This document shows positions 39,523 through 48,449 of a DNA stretch of 64,000 nucleotides, in pieces (the first letter of the stretch is position 1; every line of letters starts with the position of its first letter). Below the pieces are notes generated by a model. The model had not been told where the DNA came from. It did not search any database and worked only from the letters and a program-made list of their open reading frames with translations. The DNA comes from CAZKRL01 sp964555295 (GTDB lineage Bacteria > Bacteroidota > Bacteroidia > Flavobacteriales_D > Sanyastnellaceae): assembly GCA_964555295.1 (NCBI GenBank), contig CAZKRL010000007.1, forward strand, positions 1 through 64,000, read 5' to 3'. The position numbers and the translations under genes were made by a program.

Positions 39523-42500
39523 ATGCGCATAGCTACAGTCATATTATTTCTTGCCACCTTGCACTGCACTGCTCAGCAAACCGAATACTGGCTTGGCTTT
39601 TCGGAGAACAGTGCCCTTTCAGGCGATGAAGAAATCAAGGTGATTATTTCTTCGCAAGTTGCAGCATCAGGCGAGGTGAGTATTCCTGCAGCAGGCTGGT
39701 CAGCCAATTTTGTTGTTCCCGCAGGCACTTTTAGTCAGATCGTAATTCCATCGAACCTGTTGGAAACTGGGGTGGATAACCTCCCCCTGCCGAGCGGTAT
39801 CCGAGTTCGTTGTTCCTCACCGGTTTTTGTTCAGGCCTCGAGTGCACAAAGTAATTCTGCTGAGCTTTCCTCTGTGCGAGCATTGCATGACTTAGGTAAT
39901 CAGTACCGAGTTCAGATACCGCCTACCACAACTAGCACTTCAGTGCTTATCGTTTCTACTGCAGATAACACCCAAATTGACATTGCCACAACACCAACCT
40001 CAGGCATCGCTTCAACTTCGGTTACATTGGATGCAGGCATGTGCTATAGAATCAGTGCGCCGGCGGGTAGTGACCTCTCTGGAACATTGATTAGTGGAGC
40101 GACCACTAATGGCGACTGTCGTGATTTTGCCGTGTTCGTTGCTGCTGAATGCGCAAGCGTACCCACCAACTGCAGCACGTCATGTGACCACCTGTTCGAG
40201 CAGATTATGCCTATCGAAAAATGGGGAACGGAATATTTTATATCACCCTTTCTTTTCACCGTGAATCCCCTATTCAGTGGCGCTAATAATGGCGCTTATT
40301 CATATCGAATAATGGCACATCAAGATGGCACCTCAGTAGCCATCGATGGCACAGGCGCAATAGTCTTGAACGCAGGTGAATTCATTGAGTTCAACAATGA
40401 AACGACAGCACATTGTATTAGTGCCTCAGCGCCGGTGCATCTGTTACAACTGATGCAAGGTATTGCCTGCAGCGGGAACGGTGATCCATCGCTCATAGAA
40501 GTGAGACCGATTGACGACGGGCAGAATCAGATTTGTATTCATGCCACTCCGTTATCCGGTATCACCCAACACTATCTGCAAATCAAAGTACCCGCAGCGG
40601 GGGTGGCTCAATGCTCAGTAGATGGGGAGACCATTGCACCCAATTTATTCACTGCATTTCAGCCATGCTCGGGTTGGTTTTATATCAACTATGAAATCAC
40701 TGCAGGATATCACAACGTAGAGTGCTCAAGCGGATTCGCAGCTGTATGCTACGGTGTTGGATCTACTGGTAATTCAATTGCTTTAAGTTATGCATTCAGT
40801 CCATCCAAAACAACTGTCATTGAATTGCCGTCTGTGGATGATAGTTTTTGCTCAGGCAATCCACTTAGCATTGATGTACCGGAGGGATATACTCCCATCG
40901 GCTGGTTCATACTTCCTGACACATTAAACAGTCTATCCAACAATGCTCAACTCGACTTAGTAACCCCCATCCTACCCGGATTATACATGGCGCGCACCAT
41001 TGATGCCACGACCGGATGCCCGCGAGATTTCCGGTATTCAGTGGCATCCCCTGGCAACATTAATATATCCATTCACCCATCACAAATCAATGCATGTACA
41101 TTTCAGGAATTCAACGTTCAAGCCAGCGCAATTCCATTTTCCGATGCACTGGTTTTCGAGTGGACACCCTCATTGGGCTTAAGTGACTCCAATATTTCCA
41201 ACCCTATAATTAATGCTACCGAAACAACTGTATATCAAGTTAACGTTAGCACCCCCGACGGTTGTCTGAGCGGCAGTGCGCCACTTCCGGTAATTGTAAC
41301 AGAGGGTTCTATAGCTGGGCTTGAAATACTTGAAGAGGATATTGTAATATGTTCCGGTGAATCGGCCAGTCTAAATCTGGTTGCAGAAGAATACATATGG
41401 GAAGATAATTTCGATCCTTCGATTTCATGGGGCTACTGGTCGTCCGTTTCAGGAGGAGAAGACAACAATGCATGTGGTGTAATCAGCGGTGGAGCTCTGT
41501 ACTTCAACTCCTACCCACCACGTGAAGCAATTACCCAACCCATGACCATTGGGGGTGCCGGGTTTGTTCACTTTACTATCAAAATCGCTAATGGCGATGC
41601 GCCATGTGATGATGCAGAACCCGGTGACAACGTTCAACTTTCCTTCTCTGTCAACAACGGAGCATGGCAGATTTTTCAAACCCTTTACGAATATGCATAT
41701 CCCGAATTCACGGAAGTGGTGGTGCCTATACCGCTGCTCGCGCAATCGGGCAGCGTTCGTTTCAAGTGGAGTCAAGCGGGGATGTATACACAGGGAGAAG
41801 ACAATTGGGTGCTGGAGAATGCATATGTGACGCGCACTATGGCGCCTGCCTCATTATTTTGGACACCCAACGTTGGGATCAATCTATCCAATCCCATGAA
41901 TCCTGTTGCAAGTCCATCCATCAGCACAAATTATGAGGTATCCTATATTGATGCTGTCAGCGGATGTGAGTACAGCGATAATGTAAATATTGAAGTCGGG
42001 GGTAATTATACACTTGCTGTATCGGCAGACACCTTACTTTGTGGTGAAAGTGGTGTTCCATTGTCGGCATCGGCGGATAACGGAACTCCTCTTCAAATCA
42101 ATTGGACACCGAGTGCGGGGCTCTCATCAGATAACACTAATGAAACATACTGCACCCCTTCCGCTACCACGACCTATATTGTTACTGCCATAGCTCAAGA
42201 TGGTTGCACTCAGCAAGAGGAGGTTACCGTTGAAGTAGGACCAGAAATTACAATCACACTGTCTGCCACCGACAGTGTCATTTGCGAAGGCGAAAACATA
42301 ACACTACAAGCCCAGTCAAATTTTACCGATCCGTTGAATTGCTTGTGGACAGGCACAGGAGCTGCATCGGGTGTTAATCTCTTTGCACAGACTGTTTCAC
42401 CTACCATCAACGGCGACTATATCTGTATGGTTGAAGATCTAGTATCAGGATGTGATGCTTCTGATACTCTATTCATCGGAGTGACGCCCGAATTTTTTAT

Positions 42501-43662
42501 TACCATCAATCCTGGTTTTATTGTGAATTGTGCCACTCCGGGAACCGCAATATCTGCGAGTTCCACATCCATTGAACCTGTTAACTGGTCTTGGAATCCA
42601 CCAAGTTCGGTAGATAACCCAAACTCCTCGTCCATTGAGCTACTCACCACCGACGAACCCATTCTTGCCGTAATTGCAGAAACTCAGGAGGGTTGTACGG
42701 CTGAGGCTTCAGTTTCATTGATAGTATCACAATTCGAAACGGATCTTGGACCCGACGACACATTCTGTGAAGACGAGTTGTACATCTTACAGACCGGATG
42801 GCCATCATCGTTTGATTTCGTTTGGAGCAATGGGGGAACTACGTCATCAATAATCATCCAAAATACCGGGGAATATTCAGTTACTGTGACTTCTGCGGAT
42901 GGTTGTCAATCTTCGGATACCATCTTCATAGAGAATTTGGAATATCCCGAAATCGCTCTTCCTGACGATACAATATTTTGCGAAGGAGGTTCGGTTAGGC
43001 TGATAGGAGGTCCCTTTGGTTATAACTACGAGTGGAGTACGGGTGAAAGTTCTCGCGTCATTGATGTAGATGTAACTGGCGTTTATTCAGTGATTGTCTC
43101 CAACGGCGGATGCTTAAGTTCGGATACTGTGGTGGTTGGTGTTCGTCCAAATCCAATGCGCTTTTTGCCTCTTGAGGAAGAGTATTGCTTTGGTCTAGGA
43201 ATACCCCTTCAACTTGACGCTGGTAATGTGGGCTCAACCTTCTCATGGGAGGACGGCTCCGACGACCGAGTGCGGCAAATCCAACAATCTGGCACATACA
43301 GCGTATTGATAACATCTCCCGATAGTTGTCAAGCGATGCATCAGATTGAGATTATTGAAAATTGTCCAAATACCCTTTTTGCCCCAAACACTTTCACACC
43401 AGATAATGATGGCATCAATGACGTTTGGAGAATTTATGGCCAGAACATAATTGATTATCACCTGCAAGTATTTAGCCGATATGGAACAATAATTTTTGAG
43501 AGTGATAACATCAATGATGTTTGGACCGGTGCAGGGCCAGGCGGCGAATACTATGTTGACGGGGGTGTATACGCCTATGTTATTCGATATAAATACGTTG
43601 GTGAAAGCGGTTTCGTGGCGGGGGAGGAATTTATTAGGGGTTATATCCGAGTAGCCCGATAA
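39523..43662 (+). CDS. Large secreted adhesin-like protein: IgGFc-binding N-terminal domain, Ig/PKD-like repeats and T9SS type sorting domain
   Basis: The ATG at 39523 gives the signal peptide MRIATVILFLATLHCTAQQ (a TTG four codons upstream is possible). Residues about 20-420 (QTEYWLGFSENSALSGDEEI onward) resemble the IgGFc-binding-protein N-terminal domain of many Bacteroidota surface proteins. Then come several immunoglobulin/PKD-like repeats with recurring elements of the type LFWTPNVGINLSNPMNPVAS and TYEVSYIDAVSGC. The end, FAPNTFTPDNDGINDVWRIYG up to the last residues EFIRGYIRVAR, is a gliding-motility-type C-terminal domain used for type IX secretion and surface display. It is probably an extracellular adhesin. 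It converges with ompA with no spacing. Confidence 0.85.
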   Translation: MRIATVILFLATLHCTAQQTEYWLGFSENSALSGDEEIKVIISSQVAASGEVSIPAAGWSANFVVPAGTFSQIVIPSNLLETGVDNLPLPSGIRVRCSSPVFVQASSAQSNSAELSSVRALHDLGNQYRVQIPPTTTSTSVLIVSTADNTQIDIATTPTSGIASTSVTLDAGMCYRISAPAGSDLSGTLISGATTNGDCRDFAVFVAAECASVPTNCSTSCDHLFEQIMPIEKWGTEYFISPFLFTVNPLFSGANNGAYSYRIMAHQDGTSVAIDGTGAIVLNAGEFIEFNNETTAHCISASAPVHLLQLMQGIACSGNGDPSLIEVRPIDDGQNQICIHATPLSGITQHYLQIKVPAAGVAQCSVDGETIAPNLFTAFQPCSGWFYINYEITAGYHNVECSSGFAAVCYGVGSTGNSIALSYAFSPSKTTVIELPSVDDSFCSGNPLSIDVPEGYTPIGWFILPDTLNSLSNNAQLDLVTPILPGLYMARTIDATTGCPRDFRYSVASPGNINISIHPSQINACTFQEFNVQASAIPFSDALVFEWTPSLGLSDSNISNPIINATETTVYQVNVSTPDGCLSGSAPLPVIVTEGSIAGLEILEEDIVICSGESASLNLVAEEYIWEDNFDPSISWGYWSSVSGGEDNNACGVISGGALYFNSYPPREAITQPMTIGGAGFVHFTIKIANGDAPCDDAEPGDNVQLSFSVNNGAWQIFQTLYEYAYPEFTEVVVPIPLLAQSGSVRFKWSQAGMYTQGEDNWVLENAYVTRTMAPASLFWTPNVGINLSNPMNPVASPSISTNYEVSYIDAVSGCEYSDNVNIEVGGNYTLAVSADTLLCGESGVPLSASADNGTPLQINWTPSAGLSSDNTNETYCTPSATTTYIVTAIAQDGCTQQEEVTVEVGPEITITLSATDSVICEGENITLQAQSNFTDPLNCLWTGTGAASGVNLFAQTVSPTINGDYICMVEDLVSGCDASDTLFIGVTPEFFITINPGFIVNCATPGTAISASSTSIEPVNWSWNPPSSVDNPNSSSIELLTTDEPILAVIAETQEGCTAEASVSLIVSQFETDLGPDDTFCEDELYILQTGWPSSFDFVWSNGGTTSSIIIQNTGEYSVTVTSADGCQSSDTIFIENLEYPEIALPDDTIFCEGGSVRLIGGPFGYNYEWSTGESSRVIDVDVTGVYSVIVSNGGCLSSDTVVVGVRPNPMRFLPLEEEYCFGLGIPLQLDAGNVGSTFSWEDGSDDRVRQIQQSGTYSVLITSPDSCQAMHQIEIIENCPNTLFAPNTFTPDNDGINDVWRIYGQNIIDYHLQVFSRYGTIIFESDNINDVWTGAGPGGEYYVDGGVYAYVIRYKYVGESGFVAGEEFIRGYIRVAR

Positions 43663-44634
43663 CTATGGCTGCTGTATAATTTTATAGAGTTCATCCAATT
43701 TGGGTTGCAGGATGATTTCAATTCGGCGGTTTTTACTCTTATCACTAGCGTTGATTGGATAATACTCGCTCCTACCTGCAGCACTCAATATGGTGGGTTT
43801 AACTTTACTCGAAGCGAGTATAATTTTGACCACCTCCGTCGCTCTCAACACGCTAAGATCCCAGTTATCCTTGGGATATGCTGTACCGTTCAAAGGGTCT
43901 GTATCCGTATGACCTTCTACCATTATCTCCAATGTTCCTTCACTTTCTATGGCATTTGCCACATCAACAAGTGCCTTACGCCCTTGTGAATCTACCTCAG
44001 TACTACCGGAGGCAAATAGTAGCTTTGCTTCCATACTCACATATACTTTGCCATTTTTTTCGCTTACTGTGAGCCCCTTATCTTTAAATCCTAACAGAGC
44101 ATTTTCCAGTTTCTTTTTAAGCTGAGTGCTTGCATCTTGCTGATCCGACAATAATTTCTCCAATTCATCCAGACGTCGCTGTTTTTCTACGAGTGCTCTT
44201 TCCTTATCCTTCAACTCTCTTTCAAGAACCGTAGCGAGTTCTTCACGCTTCTGCAGAACAGTTTGTAACTGTTGCAAATCGTTTGCGAGGCGTTTGTTTT
44301 CATCTGTGGTTTGAGTGAGCAAATTGGTGCGCTGTGCAGCCAGGATATCATTGAGCTCAATGATTTTATCATACTGAGTTCTGAGTTGACGGTAATCCCT
44401 GCCCAGACGCGAAGTATCGGACGCCAACTGATCTGCCTCCTTCTTATAGGTATCTCGTTCGCTCTGAAGTTCACTATTCTGTGCAGCAAGTTTATCGGCC
44501 TCTGCGCGCAAAGTTTTGTTTTCTTCCAAGGTTGCATTTCGTGAAGCTTCTAGTTCCGCGTATTTACGCTGCGGCACACAAGACGAAAGAACGTAAATAC
44601 AACTTAACCACCAATATAATTTCATACTCTTCAT
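43663..44634 (-). CDS. OmpA family lipoprotein with long coiled coil (323 aa)
   Basis: The N-terminus MKLYWWLSCIYVLSSCVPQ (after an upstream in-frame ATG) carries a lipobox ending in Cys. Residues about 25-175 form a heptad-rich coiled coil (LEENKTLRAEADKLAAQNSE). The C-terminal OmpA domain starts near LLFASGSTEVDSQGRKALVD, with the peptidoglycan-binding segment MVEGHTDTDPLNG and NRRIEIILQP. It would tether the outer membrane to the cell wall, the coiled coil acting as spacer. Confidence 0.9.
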   Translation of the reverse strand: MKSMKLYWWLSCIYVLSSCVPQRKYAELEASRNATLEENKTLRAEADKLAAQNSELQSERDTYKKEADQLASDTSRLGRDYRQLRTQYDKIIELNDILAAQRTNLLTQTTDENKRLANDLQQLQTVLQKREELATVLERELKDKERALVEKQRRLDELEKLLSDQQDASTQLKKKLENALLGFKDKGLTVSEKNGKVYVSMEAKLLFASGSTEVDSQGRKALVDVANAIESEGTLEIMVEGHTDTDPLNGTAYPKDNWDLSVLRATEVVKIILASSKVKPTILSAAGRSEYYPINASDKSKNRRIEIILQPKLDELYKIIQQP

Positions 44635-44782
44635 GTTCTGAATATTACATCCGACAATCAGATCAGAATGATGGGTAAGAACAAATTTTGAACGGATTTA
44701 TCACCAAACCAATGCCGCCTTATGTCATAATACATAGAACAAATTCTGCCTATAATATCAAAATGGAATAAATACCTTGACA

Positions 44783-44810
44783 ATAAAAAGCCCCGAAATA
44801 AATCGGGGCC
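44783..44810 (-). terminator. Rho-independent terminator after the ECF sigma gene
   Basis: GCCCCGA (44790-44796) pairs with TCGGGGC (44803-44809) around a 6-base loop, followed on the minus strand by TTTTTATTG. It lies 28 bases after the sigma-factor stop and separates it from ompA. Confidence 0.85.
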
Positions 44811-44837
44811 AATGCTTTAAACACTTGCGACTTCAAT

Positions 44838-45341
44838 CTAGTTGAATTCCTTTAAGCGATTCATCAAAATCCGTCGAGCATTAAAAATCCGGCTCTTGAT
44901 TGTTCCAGTTGGGACCCCCATTTTAGCGGAGATTTCGTCATAGTGATACCCTTCGAAAGCCATTTCAAATGGTATCCTGATATCATCCTTTAATTCATTG
45001 ATGGCCGCCTTGATATCTTTGGTATTGATACCCCGCAGAATATTGTTGTCAGCGTGAGAAGAGCTCGGCGCTATTGTTTCATGCGTTACATTGTGCTGAA
45101 AAATTCCCCGACCGAGTTGTTGCTTTTTGCAGTTATTCAAAAAAACATTGCGCATAATAGTGTAAAGCCATCCCTTGAAATTCGTGCCCTCAGCAAAATG
45201 GTCCTTGTAGCGCATTGCCTTTAGAAAAGTATCCTGAATTAGATCCTCAGCATCCTCAATATTTCTCGTGAAACTGATAGCAAAGCCTCGCATGACGGGC
45301 CTTGTAGAAACAAGTAATTGATTGAATTCAAGTGTGCTCAT
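44838..45341 (-). CDS. ECF-type RNA polymerase sigma factor (167 aa)
   Basis: Region 2 is recognisable in FAISFTRNIEDAEDLIQDTF and NFKGWLYTIMRNVFLNNCKK, and region 4 in LRGINTKD...IPFEMAFEGYHYDEIS with AKMGVPTGTIKSRIFNARRI. No anti-sigma gene is adjacent. It lies 164 bases downstream of, and on the same strand as, the CarH-like MerR gene. In Bacteroidota and actinobacteria such MerR-ECF pairs often control carotenoid and light-response genes, which fits the opsin and carotenoid cleavage genes in this window. A terminator follows. Confidence 0.9.
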   Translation of the reverse strand: MSTLEFNQLLVSTRPVMRGFAISFTRNIEDAEDLIQDTFLKAMRYKDHFAEGTNFKGWLYTIMRNVFLNNCKKQQLGRGIFQHNVTHETIAPSSSHADNNILRGINTKDIKAAINELKDDIRIPFEMAFEGYHYDEISAKMGVPTGTIKSRIFNARRILMNRLKEFN

Positions 45342-45505
45342 TGCTTTTGTTTAATTGTTGATGACAAAGATTAAACAGACTTCCTATCATTCCAAGAAAA
45401 TGTTTAACAAATTCAAACAATAATTAAACAAAATTGCTAAATCACTGAAAACGTGATAATTAGGGCTAACGCCTCAAAACCAAAAGAGAGGAAATTTATG
45501 GGGAA

Positions 45506-46408
45506 TCAGTCTACGAAGACCTCCTCGAGCATATGCTCGATACTCTTATAAATCTGGATGAGTTGCAGATCTGGAGTTCTAGTACCATGGAGGATATTTC
45601 CTGTTAGATGAAAAGTACACTGTGTATCTTCAAAACGCTGAGAGATCTTTTTCAAATAGCCCGGTAAAAGCACCTGCGCCGGCTGGGTGGTAAACAGTGA
45701 AACGAAATGAACATTTCCAATGCGCTGATACACCTGAAAAAGATCATCCACGGGTACACTCTGTCCCAAGTATATAGTTCGGTAACCCTTGGTGCGGAGA
45801 ACAAAATTGATCATGATAAGAGAGAGCTCATGGAACTCGAGCTCAGGCAGATAAAGCACAAAGGTTTTGTTGTGATTGATTACCAGCTCCGGCCCGAGTT
45901 TATTGATATGTGCGTATAGCTTCTGCCGTATGAGATTACTCACAAAGTGCTCCTGTGCGGGGCAAATGGCATTAGAAAGCCACATCAAACCGATTTGGTG
46001 AAGAAAGGGGGTAAGCACCTTAACATATGTACGCTCCAGACCAAAACTAGCAACATGAAGGTCGACAACACTGTTGAACAATTTTTCATCAAAATTCAAC
46101 ATAGAAAGTTTCAGAGTAGCTAAAAGACTGTCCTCATTTTGCACAGCGGTACTATATTCCTCTATTAGCTTGCAAATTGTAGTCTCATCCATAGCAGCTA
46201 TCTCCGAGATTTTATGACCGCGCTGATTCAAGAGACTTACGTTCAACAGCATCTTAAGCTCCTTGTCGGAATACTTTCGGATATTACTGTCGGTTCTTGT
46301 TGGTTTGAGTAGGCCATACCGCTGCTCCCAAATTCGAATAGTATGGGCTTTGATGCCAGTGTAGCTCTCTAAATCCTTAATACTGAACTCCTGAATATGG
46401 TCGGTCAT
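45506..46408 (-). CDS. MerR family regulator with B12-binding photoreceptor domain, CarH/LitR-like (300 aa)
   Basis: Residues 8-75 are a MerR DNA-binding domain (FSIKDLESYTGIKAHTIRIW followed by EQRYGLLKPTR). Residues about 95-165 are the helical B12-cap with the CarH signature W-x9-EH (W143, E153, H154). The Rossmann-type B12 domain follows, with ELEFHELS (H193) at the position of the lower axial histidine. In CarH proteins, adenosylcobalamin holds a DNA-bound repressor in the dark and light releases it. All key residues visible here are retained, so light sensing is plausible. It is divergent from dedA over a 205-base region with repeated AAGTTCA half-sites. Confidence 0.85.
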   Translation of the reverse strand: MTDHIQEFSIKDLESYTGIKAHTIRIWEQRYGLLKPTRTDSNIRKYSDKELKMLLNVSLLNQRGHKISEIAAMDETTICKLIEEYSTAVQNEDSLLATLKLSMLNFDEKLFNSVVDLHVASFGLERTYVKVLTPFLHQIGLMWLSNAICPAQEHFVSNLIRQKLYAHINKLGPELVINHNKTFVLYLPELEFHELSLIMINFVLRTKGYRTIYLGQSVPVDDLFQVYQRIGNVHFVSLFTTQPAQVLLPGYLKKISQRFEDTQCTFHLTGNILHGTRTPDLQLIQIYKSIEHMLEEVFVD

Positions 46409-46434
46409 GCGATTACAACAAGAGGTAATTACGA

Positions 46435-46484
46435 AAGTTCATTCGGTGAAAAGTGAACTTACGTTTTTATTAAGCTGAAGTTCA
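46435..46484. promoter_or_regulatory. Candidate CarH/MerR operator: three AAGTTCA half-sites
   Basis: AAGTTCA occurs at 46435-46441 (plus), as its reverse complement TGAACTT at 46454-46460, and again at 46478-46484 (plus). The first two form a 7-bp inverted repeat with a 12-base spacer. They sit just upstream of the merR start, in the region shared with the divergent dedA gene. Repeated half-sites are the usual binding mode of CarH-type tetramers, but the sequence match to a known operator was not tested. Confidence 0.4.
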
Positions 46485-46613
46485 AAACGACTCTCTGCAC
46501 TTATAGAATTCCGGATAACGAATGGCTAAAATCTTGTTGCCATTTATGAAGCATAGAATAATGTAATTCGCGAGAGCAAGAAGAATTTGCAACTACTACG
46601 TCTAAATTGCACC

Positions 46614-47285
46614 ATGGAATTTTGGGACTTTCTGAAAGACCTTACCGATCCTCAATCCATCATCATGCATGGTGGCTTGTTGTTATTGCTTTTGGTCATA
46701 TTCGCAGAAAACGGACTCGTGATTGGTTTTTTTCTTCCTGGTGACTCACTGATCTTCCTGGCAGGATTGATATGCTACTCCAAACCAGAGCTTTTGAACG
46801 CAGACATTCAAACCTTGCTGATAGCAATGTTTTTTGCAGCAATAACCGGAAGTCTTGCCGGCTACTATTTCGGCAGAAGAATCGGGCCACCATTATTTGA
46901 AAGGAAAGACTCCATCGTATTCAAAAAGAAATACCTAGACCTCACGAAAAAATACTACGACAAACACGGCGGGAAAACACTTGTAATTGGCCGATTTCTG
47001 CCGTTGATTAGAACCTTTGCTCCCATCATTGCAGGCGTAATAAAGGTACCCTTCTCCACCTTCATGCTTTATAATCTCGTTGGGGGAGCACTTTGGATTT
47101 CATCATTGTCTCTACTAGGATACTTTCTGGGCTCACGCATACCAGGAATTCAAGATTACGTTGGCTATATAATAATTGGTTTCATAGTAGTAACGAATAT
47201 ATTGGTGCTCAGAACCTACCTCAAACAGCGCCGAGAATCCAAAGCCACCGAGGCAGATGACGATACACCGATACTGATGCCATAA
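46614..47285 (+). CDS. DedA family membrane protein (VTT domain), 223 aa
   Basis: The ATG at 46614 gives MEFWDFLKDLTDPQSIIMHG, preferred over a TTG nine codons upstream. Family motifs are present: ENGLVIGFFLPGDSLIFLAG in the first re-entrant region and IGRFLPLIRTFAPIIAGVIK in the second, with several membrane helices and a charged C-terminal tail. DedA proteins act in phospholipid or undecaprenyl-phosphate flipping and membrane-potential maintenance. It is divergent from the CarH-like regulator. Confidence 0.92.
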   Translation: MEFWDFLKDLTDPQSIIMHGGLLLLLLVIFAENGLVIGFFLPGDSLIFLAGLICYSKPELLNADIQTLLIAMFFAAITGSLAGYYFGRRIGPPLFERKDSIVFKKKYLDLTKKYYDKHGGKTLVIGRFLPLIRTFAPIIAGVIKVPFSTFMLYNLVGGALWISSLSLLGYFLGSRIPGIQDYVGYIIIGFIVVTNILVLRTYLKQRRESKATEADDDTPILMP

Positions 47286-47291
47286 AAGTTG

Positions 47292-47309
47292 TGACGCAAT
47301 TTGGCGTCA
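47292..47309. terminator. Hairpin between convergent dedA and radical SAM genes
   Basis: TGACGC (47292-47297) pairs with GCGTCA (47304-47309) around a 6-base loop. It lacks a strong T tract, so it is only a possible bidirectional terminator. Its position between two convergent stops supports the reading. Confidence 0.35.
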
Positions 47310-47321
47310 ATGCAATAGATT

Positions 47322-48344
47322 TCACGTCAATTCACGCCCGGCCCATATTTTCGTGCCCTCAGAGCAATTGGTACATATATCATGGGTTTTACGTGATGTG
47401 AAGAGTGACGATCTAAAATTGCGATACAAGGAATTGTTCCAGATTTCGCCGAGAGTAGATTCATTTATGTTACCCATGGAGTGCTCCGCATCTTTATCAA
47501 AACAGCACGGAACAACATTGCCATTCCAAGTTATTACTGTGCCGCTCCACATTCTCCAGCAATGATTTTCGAGTGCGTTTTTCACCTTATAGGTTCCATC
47601 ATTCAATCTCACATATCGACTGTATTTGTCGTTGCGTGGTATGAGAGGATTCCCGTTTTTATAATTGTATACCTGTGTAGTCTTAAATCGAATCTCATCG
47701 ACACCCAAATCGGAAGCCAATCTTTTGGCCTGGTCTACTTCATGTTCATTGGGCTGAGTTATGAGAAATTGAAATACAATTTTCAATTCGCTTTTTGAGG
47801 TGACGTTTCGCGCTGCAATAAGACGCCGTGTGCCTTCTAAAACGGTTTGTAATGAACCATGAACTCTGTAGTTTTCATAGGTTGCTTGAGAAATACCATC
47901 GATGGAAATAATGAGCAATTTCAAACCGCAACTCAGAATTGACTTCACATTCGCTTCATTCAAAAAATGGCCATTGGTACTCAAACATGTATACAGCCTC
48001 GCATCAGCTGCCTGCCGAACCAAAGAAAAAATATGTTTATTGAGAAACGGCTCTCCCTGAAAATAAAAGTTCACCCAAATGGCATGATGTTGAAATTGTG
48101 GCAACCATTTGGCAAATTGCTCAGGCAGCAGTTGCCCCATTGGACGATGAAATATCTTCAGGCCACTGGGGCATTCGGGACAACCTAAGTTGCAGGAAGT
48201 TGTGGGCTCGACACTTAAGCTTATGGGTAAAGACGGATGGTAACTATTTCTGGTGAACCGACTTACATAAAAAGATAGTACCGTCATCAGTGCATTCCAT
48301 ACACGGCGTGGCGTCAGCACTGACAAAAGTGAAATCGATTTCAT
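47322..48344 (-). CDS. Radical SAM/SPASM domain protein (340 aa)
   Basis: The radical SAM cluster motif C-x3-C-x2-C is at C51, C55, C58 (TTSCNLGCPECPSG). The barrel continues through YFQGEPFLNKHIFSLV and LSTNGHFLNEANV. A C-terminal SPASM-type region (GNVVPCCFDKDAEHSMGNIN followed by CTNCSEG) provides ligands for an auxiliary cluster. Such enzymes modify peptides, tRNA, lipids or sugars. No precursor peptide gene is adjacent, so a RiPP role is not supported. An N-terminal hydrophobic stretch (LMTVLSFYVSRF) may associate with membrane. Confidence 0.85.
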   Translation of the reverse strand: MKSISLLSVLTPRRVWNALMTVLSFYVSRFTRNSYHPSLPISLSVEPTTSCNLGCPECPSGLKIFHRPMGQLLPEQFAKWLPQFQHHAIWVNFYFQGEPFLNKHIFSLVRQAADARLYTCLSTNGHFLNEANVKSILSCGLKLLIISIDGISQATYENYRVHGSLQTVLEGTRRLIAARNVTSKSELKIVFQFLITQPNEHEVDQAKRLASDLGVDEIRFKTTQVYNYKNGNPLIPRNDKYSRYVRLNDGTYKVKNALENHCWRMWSGTVITWNGNVVPCCFDKDAEHSMGNINESTLGEIWNNSLYRNFRSSLFTSRKTHDICTNCSEGTKIWAGRELT

Positions 48345-48449
48345 AATGAGTTAATCCATCAAAAGTACGTCATCCCGTTGCAGCGGATTTCAGCACAAGG
48401 CGAATCACAATGGATACAATCACGTTCGTGAATGATGAATTAACCAACA

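Noticed and set aside
47322..48344. RiPP-maturation role for the radical SAM protein
   Set aside because: No precursor peptide, transporter or peptidase cassette next to it; neighbours are dedA and a DUF4143 ATPase.
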